DNA of 64,000 bases, taken from the NCBI RefSeq assembly GCF_014635885.1, contig NZ_BMDR01000010.1, positions 38,935 through 102,934 of the forward strand, written 5' to 3'. How positions within the stretch are numbered: position 1 is the stretch's first letter; each line of letters starts with the position of its first letter. The stretch comes from Acinetobacter vivianii (lineage in GTDB: Bacteria; Pseudomonadota; Gammaproteobacteria; Pseudomonadales; Moraxellaceae). The position numbers were made by a program, and so were the translations under genes. Below are positions 9,371 through 19,800 of the stretch, piece after piece. The notes under the pieces were generated by a model. It did no database searches. It was not told where the DNA came from and saw only the letters and a program-made list of their open reading frames with translations.

Positions 9371-10189
9371 ATGTTTGTCACCCCAGAGCTTTATGCGCTT
9401 ACCCGACTTTTTCAAGGCAAGATACCGTCCCAATCAGTACAAGAACAGTTACATCTTGAATATGTCAATCTTGAAGCAACTTTATTAAGAGGTAAGGTGC
9501 TTAGAGATTTTTCTAAAGACAAAGTGACCTATATCGCGCAGGCGAAGATCGTGGAAAATAATCGTCATCTGGGCTATGTGTTTGCGCCATTGATTATTGC
9601 GAATCTAAATCAGCCCGTGATCTATACCACGCCTGCTTCAACGCCAGTTCTGTCAATTTTTAAACAATATTATCAGGCAGAGAAAAGTATTCAACTCAAG
9701 ATCGAAGATGTCCTTGATAGTCTCAAGCTCTATATTGAACTGGTGAATGATTCAGGAAATGAGGAAGATTTTCTTTTTCGTAGTCTGGTAAAAGCGCTTT
9801 GCAGAACGGATCTTTCCCATCTTTTTCTGGTAACAGATCTGGCGATCGATATGCATAAGCTTAAGGTGTTGCAAGATTTCTTTAAGGTCAAAATCACGAT
9901 TATTCATACCGATCAAGATGAACCTCAAGTGGATCATGCATTGATCAATATGCGCAAACTGTTATTTAAAAATAAAGATGATTTCCATAAAGAGATTTGT
10001 ACGTTGTTCTCGCATCTGAATGCCCAATTGATTGCCAATATGGGCCAATTTTCCGAACAGCAGGCAGCGCACTTGATCGAAGATATGTTTTATTCCGAAC
10101 ACATTTTCGAGAAGTTATCGGTCTATGCGGAATATATGCAAACCCGTATTCAAAATGGCGCCAGTTTTAAGGTTTTATCGACGACGTAA
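9371..10189 (+). CDS. uncharacterised cytoplasmic protein
   Basis: A 272-residue soluble protein I do not recognise. Start MFVTPELYALTRLF is preferred; an ATG 33 bases upstream (9338) would add eleven residues. Neither has a good ribosome site. There is no signal peptide, membrane segment or recognisable catalytic motif. The middle has an alternating hydrophobic stretch (LVTDLAIDMHKLKVLQDFFKVKITIIHTD) that looks like a small alpha/beta fold, and the C-terminal half is helical. It precedes a small membrane protein gene by 43 bases and probably shares its transcript. The cyd genes lie on one side and a molybdoenzyme on the other, but no link is shown. Confidence 0.7.
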   Translation: MFVTPELYALTRLFQGKIPSQSVQEQLHLEYVNLEATLLRGKVLRDFSKDKVTYIAQAKIVENNRHLGYVFAPLIIANLNQPVIYTTPASTPVLSIFKQYYQAEKSIQLKIEDVLDSLKLYIELVNDSGNEEDFLFRSLVKALCRTDLSHLFLVTDLAIDMHKLKVLQDFFKVKITIIHTDQDEPQVDHALINMRKLLFKNKDDFHKEICTLFSHLNAQLIANMGQFSEQQAAHLIEDMFYSEHIFEKLSVYAEYMQTRIQNGASFKVLSTT

Positions 10190-10232
10190 ACGAGGTTGAA
10201 AACTTCTTAATTTTTAAACAGGAGCAAATCGA

Positions 10233-10406
10233 ATGTCTCAAGAGCAATCAAAATTTCCCTATTTAGCGGTGGGTATCAGTATTTTACTCGGCTGTTTGTT
10301 TCTGGTGTTTTTCTTTCTGGCAGTGAGTAATCAACCGGACTATATGCCTTCACAACAAAAGCAGAATTCAACTCAATCACAACATCCCAGTCATACTAAT
10401 TCATAG
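10233..10406 (+). CDS. small single-pass membrane protein
   Basis: A 57-residue ORF with AGGAG eight bases before the ATG. The N-terminus MSQEQSKFPYL is followed by one long hydrophobic helix (residues ~11-31, LAVGISILLGCLFLVFFFLA), then a Gln/Ser/His-rich tail of about 25 residues. It has no homology I can name. It lies between the orphan gene at 9371 and the molybdoenzyme gene at 10599, all on the same strand. The strong ribosome site and clean membrane-protein pattern support it as real. Function unknown. Confidence 0.65.
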   Translation: MSQEQSKFPYLAVGISILLGCLFLVFFFLAVSNQPDYMPSQQKQNSTQSQHPSHTNS

Positions 10407-10598
10407 TTGATGCCACGTTTATTTAGCTTATTACTAAGTATTGGTTAGCATTTTTTTGTTTTGATTTCTGGGTGAAATGGATGGTGATTTTAAGTTGTAT
10501 GTGGATGGTATGAGACAAATCAGGAATAGAAAAATGCCCAGATTCATGATACTCCTAGTTGAGTAACAAATGAAAATAGCTCAGCTGAGGGCGACGCA

Positions 10599-13007
10599 AT
10601 GGATAATTCAGAACAAACGGTTCATAAACAAGAAAATAATGGCTACGCGAGAATTGAGCCTTATACCCAGCCCGCAGGTGGATGGGGAGCATTGTTGAGC
10701 GTGGCTCGCAATCTTAAACGACAAGATATTCTTAAAAAAGGTTCGATTACTTTACTCAATATTAATCAGCCGACAGGTTTTGATTGTCCAGGTTGCGCTT
10801 GGCCTGAGAAAAAGGATGCCCATGCCTTTAACTTTTGTGAGAACGGTGCCAAAGCCGTTGCTTTTGAAGCCACCAGTAAGACCGTTACGCCAGAGTTTTT
10901 TGCCCAGCATACAGTGAGCTGGTTGGCAGAGCAGAGTGATTTCTATCTGGAAGATTTGGGGCGTTTAACCGACCCAATGCGCTATGATCCTGTTACCGAT
11001 AAGTATGTGCCGATTTCTTGGGACGATGCATTTCAACTGATTGCCAAACATTTACAAGCTTTAGAGCATCCTGACCAAGCGGCTTTCTATACTTCTGGTC
11101 GTGCCAGCAATGAAGCAGCATTTTTATATCAACTCTTTGTCAGAAGCCTTGGAACCAATAATTTCCCAGACTGTTCTAATATGTGTCATGAAACCACCAG
11201 TGTCGGTTTAAAAGATGCGATTGGTTTAGGTAAAGGGACGGTGATTCTGGATGATTTTGATCAGGCCGATGCCATCTTTAGTTTCGGGCATAACCCGGGA
11301 ACAAATCATCCACGTATGTTAGCTACCTTGAGAGAGGTCTCAAGACGTGGGGGTAACATTGTTGCGATTAACCCGATCAAAGAACGTGGTCTAGAGCGCT
11401 TTCAAGATCCGCAAGCACCTCTGGAAATGATGACCAATGGCAGTACACCAATTAGTCGCTATTACTTCCAGCCAAAAATTGGCGGTGACTACGCGCTGAT
11501 GTTCGGGGTGATGAAGCATTTACTGGAGTGGGACAAAAAAGCCCTTGCCAAAGGCGAGCATAGCGTTTTCGACCGCAGTTTTATTGAAATGAATACCATC
11601 GGTTTTGATGAAATGCTGGCGGAGATTGACCGTACCGCATGGTCTGAAATCCACAAGCATACTGGACTTTCAGCCGAGCATTTAGAGTCGATTGCCAAGA
11701 TGTATCTGGATGCGAAAACGGCTATTTTCTGTTGGGGAATGGGGATTACCCAGCATCGTCATGGTACTGCCAATATTCATATGCTGGCGAATCTGATGCT
11801 GGCGCGTGGACATATCGGACGGCCGGGTTCGGGGCTTTGTCCAGTCCGTGGGCATAGTAATGTGCAGGGCGACCGTACCATGGGTATCAATGAAAACCCA
11901 AGTGATAAGCTACTTGATAGTATTGATCGCGTATTTGGTATCAAGTCGCCGCGTAAACATGGTTTTGGCGTGGTCGATACCATCAAGGCAATGTACGAAG
12001 GTGATGTAAAAGTCTTTATTGGCCTAGGCGGTAACTTTGCCGTTGCAACGCCTGATACACCTTATACCCAAGAAGCTTTACGCCGTTGTAATTTAACCGT
12101 CAATATTACCACCAAGCTGAATCGTAGTCATCTGGTGTGTGGTCAGGATGCGTTGATGTTGCCTTGTCTAGGACGTACCGAAGTGGATATGCAGGTGCAT
12201 GGACCTCAGGCGATTTCAGTAGAAGATTCGATGAGTAATGTGCATCTTTCAGCGGGACGTAATCCACCGATTTCTGAAAATATCTTGTCTGAACCCGATA
12301 TTGTGGCACGTATGGCGGAAGCAGTATTGCCTGAGAGTCATGTGAAATGGCGCTGGTATATTGAAAGTTACGATCGTATTCGTGACTCGATTGCCGATGT
12401 TTTTGATGAGTTTCATGATTTCAATCAACGGGTTTATCAACCGAGTGGTTTCCATTTAGAGCATCCAGCCAATCAGCATGTCTGGAACACACCAAGCGGC
12501 AAAGCACAATTTTTGATTACGCCATTGGCCGAAGTGTATGAAGACAAAGAAAATCAGTATGCCGCAGCTTATAGTGAGCAACAAGTTTATACCTTGATGA
12601 CCACGCGTTCGCATGACCAATACAACACGACCTTATATGGTCTGGATGACCGTTATCGCGGAGTATTCGGGCAGCGCCGTGTACTGTTTATGAATCAGGC
12701 GGATATTGATGCAGCAGGCTTTGAGGCTGATCAATGGGTCGATATCGAAAGTGTCTTCTCGGATGGGGTTAAACGGATTGTCCATAGTTTCCGTATCGTG
12801 CCTTATAACATTCCTCAAGGCAGTCTGGCAGCGTATTATCCTGAAACCAATCCATTGGTGGCCTTAGGCAGTCATGATAAATATGCCAAAATTCCAGCAT
12901 CAAAAAGTATCCCTGTGATCTTGCATGCAGGTCAGGCGCCTGAGCATTTTAACTTAGCTGTTGCAGTCGATCCTGAACATGCCAATGAACGTGTGGGTGG
13001 CGTATAG
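10599..13007 (+). CDS. FdhF/YdeP family molybdopterin oxidoreductase
   Basis: Cytoplasmic bis-MGD molybdoenzyme of 802 residues in the YdeP branch of the formate dehydrogenase-H superfamily. The N-terminal cluster-type motif is reduced to C63-P-G-C66 with a further Cys in NFCENG. A candidate molybdenum ligand Cys196 lies in NMCHETTS, with no selenocysteine codon. MGD-binding stretches GHNPGTNHPRM, GMGITQHRHGT and RPGSGLCPVRGHSNVQGDRTMG follow, and the C-terminal MopB domain begins near TLMTTRSHDQYN. The true substrate of YdeP-type proteins is not settled; in E. coli ydeP is linked to acid resistance. fdhD follows 27 bases downstream, which fits cofactor sulfuration of this enzyme. Confidence 0.88.
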   Translation: MDNSEQTVHKQENNGYARIEPYTQPAGGWGALLSVARNLKRQDILKKGSITLLNINQPTGFDCPGCAWPEKKDAHAFNFCENGAKAVAFEATSKTVTPEFFAQHTVSWLAEQSDFYLEDLGRLTDPMRYDPVTDKYVPISWDDAFQLIAKHLQALEHPDQAAFYTSGRASNEAAFLYQLFVRSLGTNNFPDCSNMCHETTSVGLKDAIGLGKGTVILDDFDQADAIFSFGHNPGTNHPRMLATLREVSRRGGNIVAINPIKERGLERFQDPQAPLEMMTNGSTPISRYYFQPKIGGDYALMFGVMKHLLEWDKKALAKGEHSVFDRSFIEMNTIGFDEMLAEIDRTAWSEIHKHTGLSAEHLESIAKMYLDAKTAIFCWGMGITQHRHGTANIHMLANLMLARGHIGRPGSGLCPVRGHSNVQGDRTMGINENPSDKLLDSIDRVFGIKSPRKHGFGVVDTIKAMYEGDVKVFIGLGGNFAVATPDTPYTQEALRRCNLTVNITTKLNRSHLVCGQDALMLPCLGRTEVDMQVHGPQAISVEDSMSNVHLSAGRNPPISENILSEPDIVARMAEAVLPESHVKWRWYIESYDRIRDSIADVFDEFHDFNQRVYQPSGFHLEHPANQHVWNTPSGKAQFLITPLAEVYEDKENQYAAAYSEQQVYTLMTTRSHDQYNTTLYGLDDRYRGVFGQRRVLFMNQADIDAAGFEADQWVDIESVFSDGVKRIVHSFRIVPYNIPQGSLAAYYPETNPLVALGSHDKYAKIPASKSIPVILHAGQAPEHFNLAVAVDPEHANERVGGV

Positions 13008-13034
13008 TGGCGCGTCTAAGTAAAGAGGTCAATT

Positions 13035-13823
13035 GTGGATACCAAAACACGCGGCTATGAAACGGTGCAAGTGCATCGTTTCCATCAGGATCATTCTGAA
13101 GATGAAATGGATTATATCGTTCAGGAGTATCCTGTTGCGCTGATTTATAATGGAATTTCTCATGCGGTCATGATGGCAACGCCATCAGACCTTGAGGTGT
13201 TTGCCAAAGGTTTTAGTCTTTCGGAAGGGATATTACAAAGCTTAAACGAGTTGTATTCGCTTGAAATTCGTCACAATGCATTAGGCGTTGAGGTCGATAT
13301 GACGATTTCATCGCGTGCATTTATGGCTCTCAAGGAACATCGCCGAATGATGGTGGGACGTACTGGTTGTGGTTTATGCGGGATCGAGAGCCTAAAGCAA
13401 TTTTATGCCGATCTACCTTTGGTGAGCAGCAAGGTTTCGTCCTTGTGGCTCAAGCAAATCCCAAATGCCATTGCTCAACTAAAAGCCCGCCAAAAAATTA
13501 CTGAACTCACTGGTGGTGCACATGCTGCGGCGTGGGTGGTACAAGGGCAAATCGTGGCACTGTTTGAAGATGTCGGCAGGCATAATGCTTTAGATAAATT
13601 ACTTGGTCATCTGGCGGAGCAAAAACTGAATGTTGCCGAGGGCTTTGTGGTGATGACCAGTCGCGCCAGCTATGAGCTAATCCGCAAATGCGCACAATAT
13701 AATATTGGACTCTTGGCCACCATTTCTGCACCCACCAGTATGGCGATTGAAATGGCAAAGCAATTAAATCTCACCTTAGCCAGTTTTTGCCGTGGTGATA
13801 GCTTTGTTTTGTATACGCAATAA
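13035..13823 (+). CDS. fdhD: formate dehydrogenase accessory sulfurtransferase FdhD
   Basis: 262-residue sulfurtransferase that passes sulfur from IscS to the molybdenum of bis-MGD cofactor before insertion into formate-dehydrogenase-type enzymes. The GRTGCGLCG motif places the two active cysteines at residues 112 and 115, equivalent to the CxxC loop of E. coli FdhD. Other family stretches are GGAHAA, FEDVGRHNALDKLLG and SRASYEL. It starts with GTG 27 bases after the molybdoenzyme gene, preceded by AAGAGG. The two form an operon. Confidence 0.93.
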   Translation: MDTKTRGYETVQVHRFHQDHSEDEMDYIVQEYPVALIYNGISHAVMMATPSDLEVFAKGFSLSEGILQSLNELYSLEIRHNALGVEVDMTISSRAFMALKEHRRMMVGRTGCGLCGIESLKQFYADLPLVSSKVSSLWLKQIPNAIAQLKARQKITELTGGAHAAAWVVQGQIVALFEDVGRHNALDKLLGHLAEQKLNVAEGFVVMTSRASYELIRKCAQYNIGLLATISAPTSMAIEMAKQLNLTLASFCRGDSFVLYTQ

Positions 13824-13907
13824 TAGTAAAAAATTGTGATTTGTTTGATCTCTAATGCATTGATTTGTGTAGGATATGAGCATTAAGTTTTTTTATTCCC
13901 AAATATT

Positions 13908-14849
13908 ATGAATATACCTTTAAGACCTCAGCCTGTGATCAACAATCTTTCAGGTGAAAATGCTTTATTTATCGTGCTTGGCATCAACACCAACCCTGAT
14001 CATTCAGGGGTGATTGATTTTCTCGCCAATTTTTCAGCCTTAGTCCGCAGCCTGACCAATCGTTTTCCAAACAGTAATTTCAGTGCTTCGGTGGGGGTCG
14101 GCTCAAATGCTTGGGATTTACTGTTCCCTGATCTAAATAAACCGAAAGAACTGGCACCATTTCAAGAGATCAAAGGGCCGAGACATACTGCGGTCGCAAC
14201 AACTGGTGATTTATTCTTTCACATTCGTGCCAATCAAATGGCAATTTGCTATGAACTTGCCTCAATTTTGCATGAGCAATTAAAAGAAGATACTTACCCA
14301 ATTAGCGAGACCAAAGGTTTTAGATACTTTGATGGTCGCGCGATTATTGGTTTTGTAGATGGGACTGAAAATCCTGAGCATGAAATTGCCAAAGAGATTG
14401 CTTATGTCGGTTCAGAAGATGCTGAGTTCCTCGGTGGCAGTTATGTATTTATTCAAAAGTATTTACATAATATGGAAATGTGGAAGGGCTTAAGTACTGA
14501 AGAACAGGAAAAAGTGATTGGTCGAAAGAAATATGACGATGTCGAGCTTGGCGATGATGTCAAACCACAAAGTGCACATAATGTCGCGAGTAAGGCACAT
14601 GATGCGGACGGGAATGAACTTAAAATTTTAAGAGCGAATATGCCATTTTCCAATCCAACTGAAGGGGAGTATGGCACCTTCTTTATTGGCTATTCACGGT
14701 CTTTTAATATCACCAAAACCATGCTTGAGAATATGTTCTTGGGTAAAGAAACTGGACATGTTGACCGCTTACTCGATTTTAGTACACCTGTTTCAGGAAG
14801 CTTATTCTTCGTTCCGACCTTTGATTTTCTCGAAGATTTAGGCGAGTAA
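13908..14849 (+). CDS. Dyp-type (YfeX-like) haem peroxidase
   Basis: Dye-decolourising peroxidase of 313 residues. The family signature GFVDG is at residues 148-152 with catalytic Asp151 and continues TENP. A candidate proximal haem-ligand His is in SAHN, and the C-terminal GTFFIGYSRS is conserved. There is no Tat or Sec signal, so it should be cytoplasmic like YfeX. It may oxidise porphyrins or other reductants with H2O2; the physiological substrate of this class is debated. It is convergent with the thioesterase gene, with an inverted repeat between them. Confidence 0.9.
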   Translation: MNIPLRPQPVINNLSGENALFIVLGINTNPDHSGVIDFLANFSALVRSLTNRFPNSNFSASVGVGSNAWDLLFPDLNKPKELAPFQEIKGPRHTAVATTGDLFFHIRANQMAICYELASILHEQLKEDTYPISETKGFRYFDGRAIIGFVDGTENPEHEIAKEIAYVGSEDAEFLGGSYVFIQKYLHNMEMWKGLSTEEQEKVIGRKKYDDVELGDDVKPQSAHNVASKAHDADGNELKILRANMPFSNPTEGEYGTFFIGYSRSFNITKTMLENMFLGKETGHVDRLLDFSTPVSGSLFFVPTFDFLEDLGE

Positions 14850-14856
14850 TTCAGAA

Positions 14857-14886
14857 CCGCTGAAATGAATGCGTTTATTTCAGCGG
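14857..14886. terminator. bidirectional hairpin between convergent genes
   Basis: Perfect 10-bp inverted repeat CCGCTGAAAT/ATTTCAGCGG with a 10-base spacer between the ends of the Dyp peroxidase and thioesterase genes. The T runs are weak in both directions, so efficiency is uncertain. Confidence 0.6.
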
Positions 14887-14893
14887 GAAATAT

Positions 14894-15289
14894 TTATGGA
14901 GTGATCAGGTATTGTTGCAACTGGGTTCGGAATTGATCTGGGATACGACTTGATTTTTGTGTACTGAAATCGAAATACACCTGAACCGCTTTGCCACGCG
15001 CCACACAGTGATCATTTTGCCAAGCTTCATGGGCAACAACGAATGAAGAATTTCCAATCTGCTCAATCCATGTTTTGATTTCAATCTCAGCGCCGTAATA
15101 GATTTGGGCAACAAAATCGACTTCAACCCGTGCCAGAATCAAAGGCAGATTTTTGATCTCCATGCCAGGGTTAAATAGGCGGAAAACTGGTTCACGTGCA
15201 GTTTCAAACCAACCTGTGATGACAGTATTGTTGATATGTCCGAAAGCATCGGTTTCATAGAATCTAGGCGTAATCGAAAGTGTAAACAT
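14894..15289 (-). CDS. hotdog-fold acyl-CoA thioesterase (YbgC/FadM-like)
   Basis: 131-residue single hotdog domain. The N-terminus MFTLSITPRFYETDAFGHINNT carries the catalytic-Asp motif (Y-x-D-x-x-G-H-x-N) of the 4-hydroxybenzoyl-CoA thioesterase family. The central RVEVDFVAQIYYGAEIEIKTWI is the typical strand pattern. Length matches the family. Such enzymes release CoA from short- or medium-chain acyl-CoA. It lies downstream of adeC on the same strand but is separated by a hairpin at 15331-15355, so it is probably a separate unit. The substrate cannot be told. Confidence 0.85.
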   Translation of the reverse strand: MFTLSITPRFYETDAFGHINNTVITGWFETAREPVFRLFNPGMEIKNLPLILARVEVDFVAQIYYGAEIEIKTWIEQIGNSSFVVAHEAWQNDHCVARGKAVQVYFDFSTQKSSRIPDQFRTQLQQYLITP

Positions 15290-15330
15290 AGTTGAATGGT
15301 TATTGTCTTATTTAAACTCAAATACTATAA

Positions 15331-15355
15331 GGGCTGAATCTTTAAAAATCAGCCC
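15331..15355 (-). terminator. terminator downstream of adeABC
   Basis: GGGCTGA pairs with TCAGCCC around an 11-base spacer, 20 bases after the adeC stop; TTATAG follows on the minus strand. A short T tract makes it moderate. Confidence 0.6.
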
Positions 15356-15374
15356 GAATAATCGACTTAAGCGT

Positions 15375-16775
15375 TTACGAAGCCCGAGATAAGCCACCAC
15401 CTAAAGCTTTATAGAGTTCGATCTGATTATTTAATTTGGTTTGTTCCAACAGCAGTAGACCTTGTTGAGCCGCATAAGCAGAACGTTGTGCATCCAACAC
15501 GGTCAGATAACTGTCAATGCCTGCTCTAAAGCGAGCCGTAGATAATTTATAGGTGGTATCGGTTGCAGCAACCAAACGACGTTGTGCACTCAAACGATCC
15601 TCGATATGGGCACGGGCAGCAAGGGCATCATTGACTTCACGAAAAGCGGATTGAATGGCTTTTTCATAATCTGCAACAGCAATTTTTTGCTCTGTTTCAG
15701 AAATTTTAATATTGGCTTTACGCGTTCCCCAATCAAAAATTGGAAGATCAATACTTGGTCCAATTGACCAAGAGAAACCTCCTGATTTAAATAAATCTTT
15801 GAGATCTGTCGATGCATAGCCTGCTGAGCCTGTCAGGCTAATGGTCGGGAACATGCGTGCTTTCGCTGCACCAATATTTGCACCAGCAGCAAGTAGTTGA
15901 TATTCAGCAGCTTTCAGGTCTGGACGATTATTGAGTAAATCACTGCTTAAGCCCATTGCAAAGCTGCGTTCAGCACTGATATTTTTCACATCTTGATTTG
16001 GCAGGAGATTTTGAGGAATCGCTTGACCAGCCAACAGATCCAGTAGGTTTTGTGCTTGTGACACTTGAGTTTTATAGGTTGCGACATCATTTCGGGCGGT
16101 TTCAACTGAAATCTGTGCTTGTCGTAACGGAACTTCACTATCAATCCCGACATCAAAACGTTTCTTGTTGAGGTTAAATGAATCGAGCTGTGCTTTTAAG
16201 GTCTGCTCAGCCAGATTTAAATTGGCCTTTGCATAGGCATAATTCAACCATGCTTGGCTGACCTGACTCACCAGACTAATTTGAGTGGCATCTCTAGCAC
16301 TTTGGGTGGCAAGATAATTATTCAGCGCTGCATCTTTTAAACTTTGTACACGACCCCAAAAGTCTAACTCATAAGCAGTTACGCCAAGGCCGACTTGAAA
16401 GGTGGAATAAGGATTATTCGGATTTACAGTAGGGTTAACCTGTCTTACAGCGCTTCCAGTCGCACCAATAGTCGGTAATTGGTCATTTTTGCTGATTTGA
16501 TATTGTTGCTGTGCACGTTGAATATTCAGTGTTGCAGTACGTAAATCACGGTTATGATTTAAACTGATTTCAATCACTTGTAATAAGCGCGGGTCAGAAA
16601 AAAATTGTTGATAACCTTGATTGGCAATCGAATTTCCAGCTGTGGTTTGAGAAAAATTTTGTGGAATATCCGATTGAATCACAGGTTTTGGTGCCTGCAT
16701 ATTCATACACGCGGTCAAGGCAATTGAGAGCGTAGAGACAAGCAGGCCACGAGATAAGACAGTCGCTTTAGACAT
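15375..16775 (-). CDS. adeC: outer membrane channel of the AdeABC efflux pump
   Basis: 466-residue TolC/OprM-family outer-membrane factor. The ATG at 16775 is chosen because GGAG sits just before it; an upstream TTG would add four residues. The N-terminal signal with lipobox LTAC at residues ~21-24 indicates an acylated outer-membrane lipoprotein like OprM. Two internal repeats of the family are visible (LDFWGRVQSLKDAALN and IFDWGTRKANIKISE), plus the alpha-helical barrel heptads. It works with AdeA and AdeB to expel drugs. It is 80 bases downstream of adeB, separated by a strong 12-bp hairpin. Many Acinetobacter isolates lack adeC; here it is intact. Confidence 0.93.
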   Translation of the reverse strand: MSKATVLSRGLLVSTLSIALTACMNMQAPKPVIQSDIPQNFSQTTAGNSIANQGYQQFFSDPRLLQVIEISLNHNRDLRTATLNIQRAQQQYQISKNDQLPTIGATGSAVRQVNPTVNPNNPYSTFQVGLGVTAYELDFWGRVQSLKDAALNNYLATQSARDATQISLVSQVSQAWLNYAYAKANLNLAEQTLKAQLDSFNLNKKRFDVGIDSEVPLRQAQISVETARNDVATYKTQVSQAQNLLDLLAGQAIPQNLLPNQDVKNISAERSFAMGLSSDLLNNRPDLKAAEYQLLAAGANIGAAKARMFPTISLTGSAGYASTDLKDLFKSGGFSWSIGPSIDLPIFDWGTRKANIKISETEQKIAVADYEKAIQSAFREVNDALAARAHIEDRLSAQRRLVAATDTTYKLSTARFRAGIDSYLTVLDAQRSAYAAQQGLLLLEQTKLNNQIELYKALGGGLSRAS

Positions 16776-16816
16776 GGTCTTCTCCAAATAAGATAAGAAT
16801 AAATGCAGAGGAGGAG

Positions 16817-16844
16817 GCAGAGGAAATCCGTTGATTCCCTCTGC
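16817..16844 (-). other. strong mRNA hairpin between adeB and adeC
   Basis: GCAGAGGAAATC pairs with GATTCCCTCTGC (12 bp, one G-U/G-T mismatch) around a 4-base loop. No T run follows, so it is not a classical terminator. It may stabilise adeAB mRNA or reduce adeC expression. Confidence 0.65.
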
Positions 16845-16854
16845 GCAATGTCAT

Positions 16855-19800
16855 TTAAGATGGATTTTTTTGCTTCGAAGAAAACAGCTTTTCAACTGCA
16901 CCCAGAATGAAAATGAAGAACACGGGTACAAAGAAGATTGCCAAAATTGTCGCTGAAATCATGCCACCAAATACACCTGTACCTAAGGCATGCTGTGTTT
17001 CTGAACTGGCACCAGAAGCGATCACCAGTGGAATCACACCACAGGTAAAGGCCAGCGAAGTCATCAAAATCGGGCGTAAACGAAGTTTAGCTGCGGCAAC
17101 GGTGGCCTCGACTAAACTCATGCCTTCTTCTTTCAGCATCTTGGCAAATTCGACAATCAGGATCGCATTCTTGGCAGATAAACCAATAATGGTAATCAGG
17201 CCAATTTTAAAGAACACATCATTCATCAAGCCTCGAGACATAATCGCAACAATGGCACCAAAGATACCCAAAGGCACGACCAGCATCACTGAAAGCGGAA
17301 TTGCCCAACTTTCATAAAGTGCAGCCAGAACAAGGAATACCACCAGCATGGAAAGGGCAAGCAAGAACGCCATCTGCGATTCAGATTGCTTTTCCTGTAA
17401 GGAAATACCCGTCCATTCATAGCCGATACCTTTTGGCAATTTGGCAATCAGGTTCTCCATTTCACGCATGGCATCGCCTGATGAAGTATCAAAGTTTGGG
17501 ATACCTGCAATACTTAACGATGGGCGACCGTTATAGCGGTTATATTGCTGTGGCGCTTTATTCCATTGCGGTGTGACCACTTCAGATAAAGAGACCAATT
17601 GCCCATTTGAACCCATCACTTTCAGATTCAAAATATCTTTTAATTGCATTCGTGATTTGGCATCGACCTGAACAATGACTTGTTGCATACGTCCCTGATT
17701 TGGGAAGTCATTGATATACATCGAACCCATTGACGTTGAAATGATGTCAGAAACATCCGCGAACTTCACACCAAGAACATTCAATTTTGCACGGTCAATT
17801 TTTAAAGAAATATTGTCACCTTGCGGTAAACCTTCATTCCAAACCATATAGAACTTTTTATTCTTGGCTGCCATTTCCATTAACTGGTCTTGTGCAGCTA
17901 ACAGCGCAGGCATACCCAGATTCGCACGGTCTTGTAAGCGTAAGCTGAAACCGGCAAATGTTCCAAGTTCATCAATGGCAGGTGGAAGCACCGCCATGGT
18001 TGCACCTTCTTTGCTATGAGCCATTGTTTCATTGACGCCGTTGGTCATTTCGCTGGCACTTGAGGTACGCTCTTTAAAATCTTTGAGCGTGGTAAAGGCA
18101 ATACCTACGTTTTGACCCGCACCACTGAAGCCCCAGCCCATAATGGTGGTGTTACTTTTGACATTCGGATTGTCTTTTAAACTGTTTTCAAACTCATTGA
18201 CGACGCCTCGCGTTCTTTCAGCAGTGGCGTCAGAAGGCAACTGGAACGAAGTCAGGAACCAGCCTTGGTCTTCTTCTGGCATAAAGGCGGTTGGCCAGTA
18301 TTTCATGCCTGCAAAAGTAAGACCTGTAATGACCACAAAAATCGCCATCATTGGAACGCTATGCTTGATCACTTTCAGCAGAATCAATTCATACTTTTTA
18401 GTAACTTTATCGAAGCTACGGTCAAACCATGCAAAGAAACCTTTCTTTTGATGATGTCCATCAATCGGTTTAAGGATAGTGGCACATAACGCAGGGGTCA
18501 GGATCAATGCTAATAATGCAGAGAACAGAATCGACACTGACATGGTTAAGGTAAATTGTTGATAGATAATGCCGACAGAACCACTGGCAAATGCCATCGG
18601 TAAGAATACCGCTGCCAAGACCAAGGTAATACCAATAATCGGGCTAGTGATTTCCTTCATGGCTTTGGATGTCGCTTCTTTCGGTGGCAGACCTTCAGTT
18701 GCCATAATCCGTTCGACGTTTTCCACCACCACAATTGCATCGTCGACGATAATCCCGATGGCCAGCACCATACCAAACATGGTCAGTACGTTAATCGAGA
18801 AGCCTGCCATGAGCATAACTGCAAAAGTACCCAACAGCGCAATCGGTGCAACAATTGCGGGAATTAAGGTATAGCGGACATTGTGCAAGAATAAATACAT
18901 GACAATGAACACCAGCACCATGGCTTCAAGTAAGGTATGAATTACTTTTTCGATTGAAATTTTAACGAAAGGCGCCGTATCGTAAGGAATGCTGAATTGC
19001 ATGCCTTCTGGTAAATTGAGTTTTAGTTCTTCAATTTTTGCTCTGACACCTTCAGCCGTTTTCACAGCATTGGCACCCGGACTGAGCTGAATCGCAGCAG
19101 CCGTTGCAGGTTTACCATTTTCTAAAATTGCAAAGTTATAGGCTTGTGAACCCATCTCCACATTCGCAACGTCAGACAGTTTAATGACACTACCACTGGT
19201 CTTACTTTTGAGACTGATATTTTTAAATTGTTCAACATCGCCCAATTGACCTTCGGCTGATAAGGGGATTGTGATTAATTGACCTTTGGCTGCAGGTAGA
19301 TCACCCAGTCGACCGGGTGCAATCTCGACGTTGTTTTCACGGATGGCATTGTTGACATCACTAATCGATAGACCGTAAGACACCAGTTTATTTGGGTCAA
19401 CCCAGATACGCATGGCTTTTTCAGCACCGAAGGATTGAACTTTACCTACGCCTTCAACACGTTTCAGTTCTTCGACCACGTTACGGACCAGATAATCACT
19501 CACGTCAACTTCGGAATATTGTCCATTCGGTGAGTTAATCCCAACCAGCATCAGGAAGCCGGATGAAGAGGCCTCAACTTGTAAACCTTGTTGGCGAACC
19601 ACTTGAGGTAAACGTGCTTCAACAGCCTTGATCTTGTTTTGTACATCGACCTGCGCCATTTCAACATCGGTACCCGGTTTAAACGTCGCCGAAATCTGGG
19701 CTGTGCCTGAGGTATCTGTAGTCGCGCTGTAGTAAAGTAGGTTTTTAACCCCAGATAATTCCCGTTCGATCAAAGTCACAACGCTGTCATTGATCGTTTT

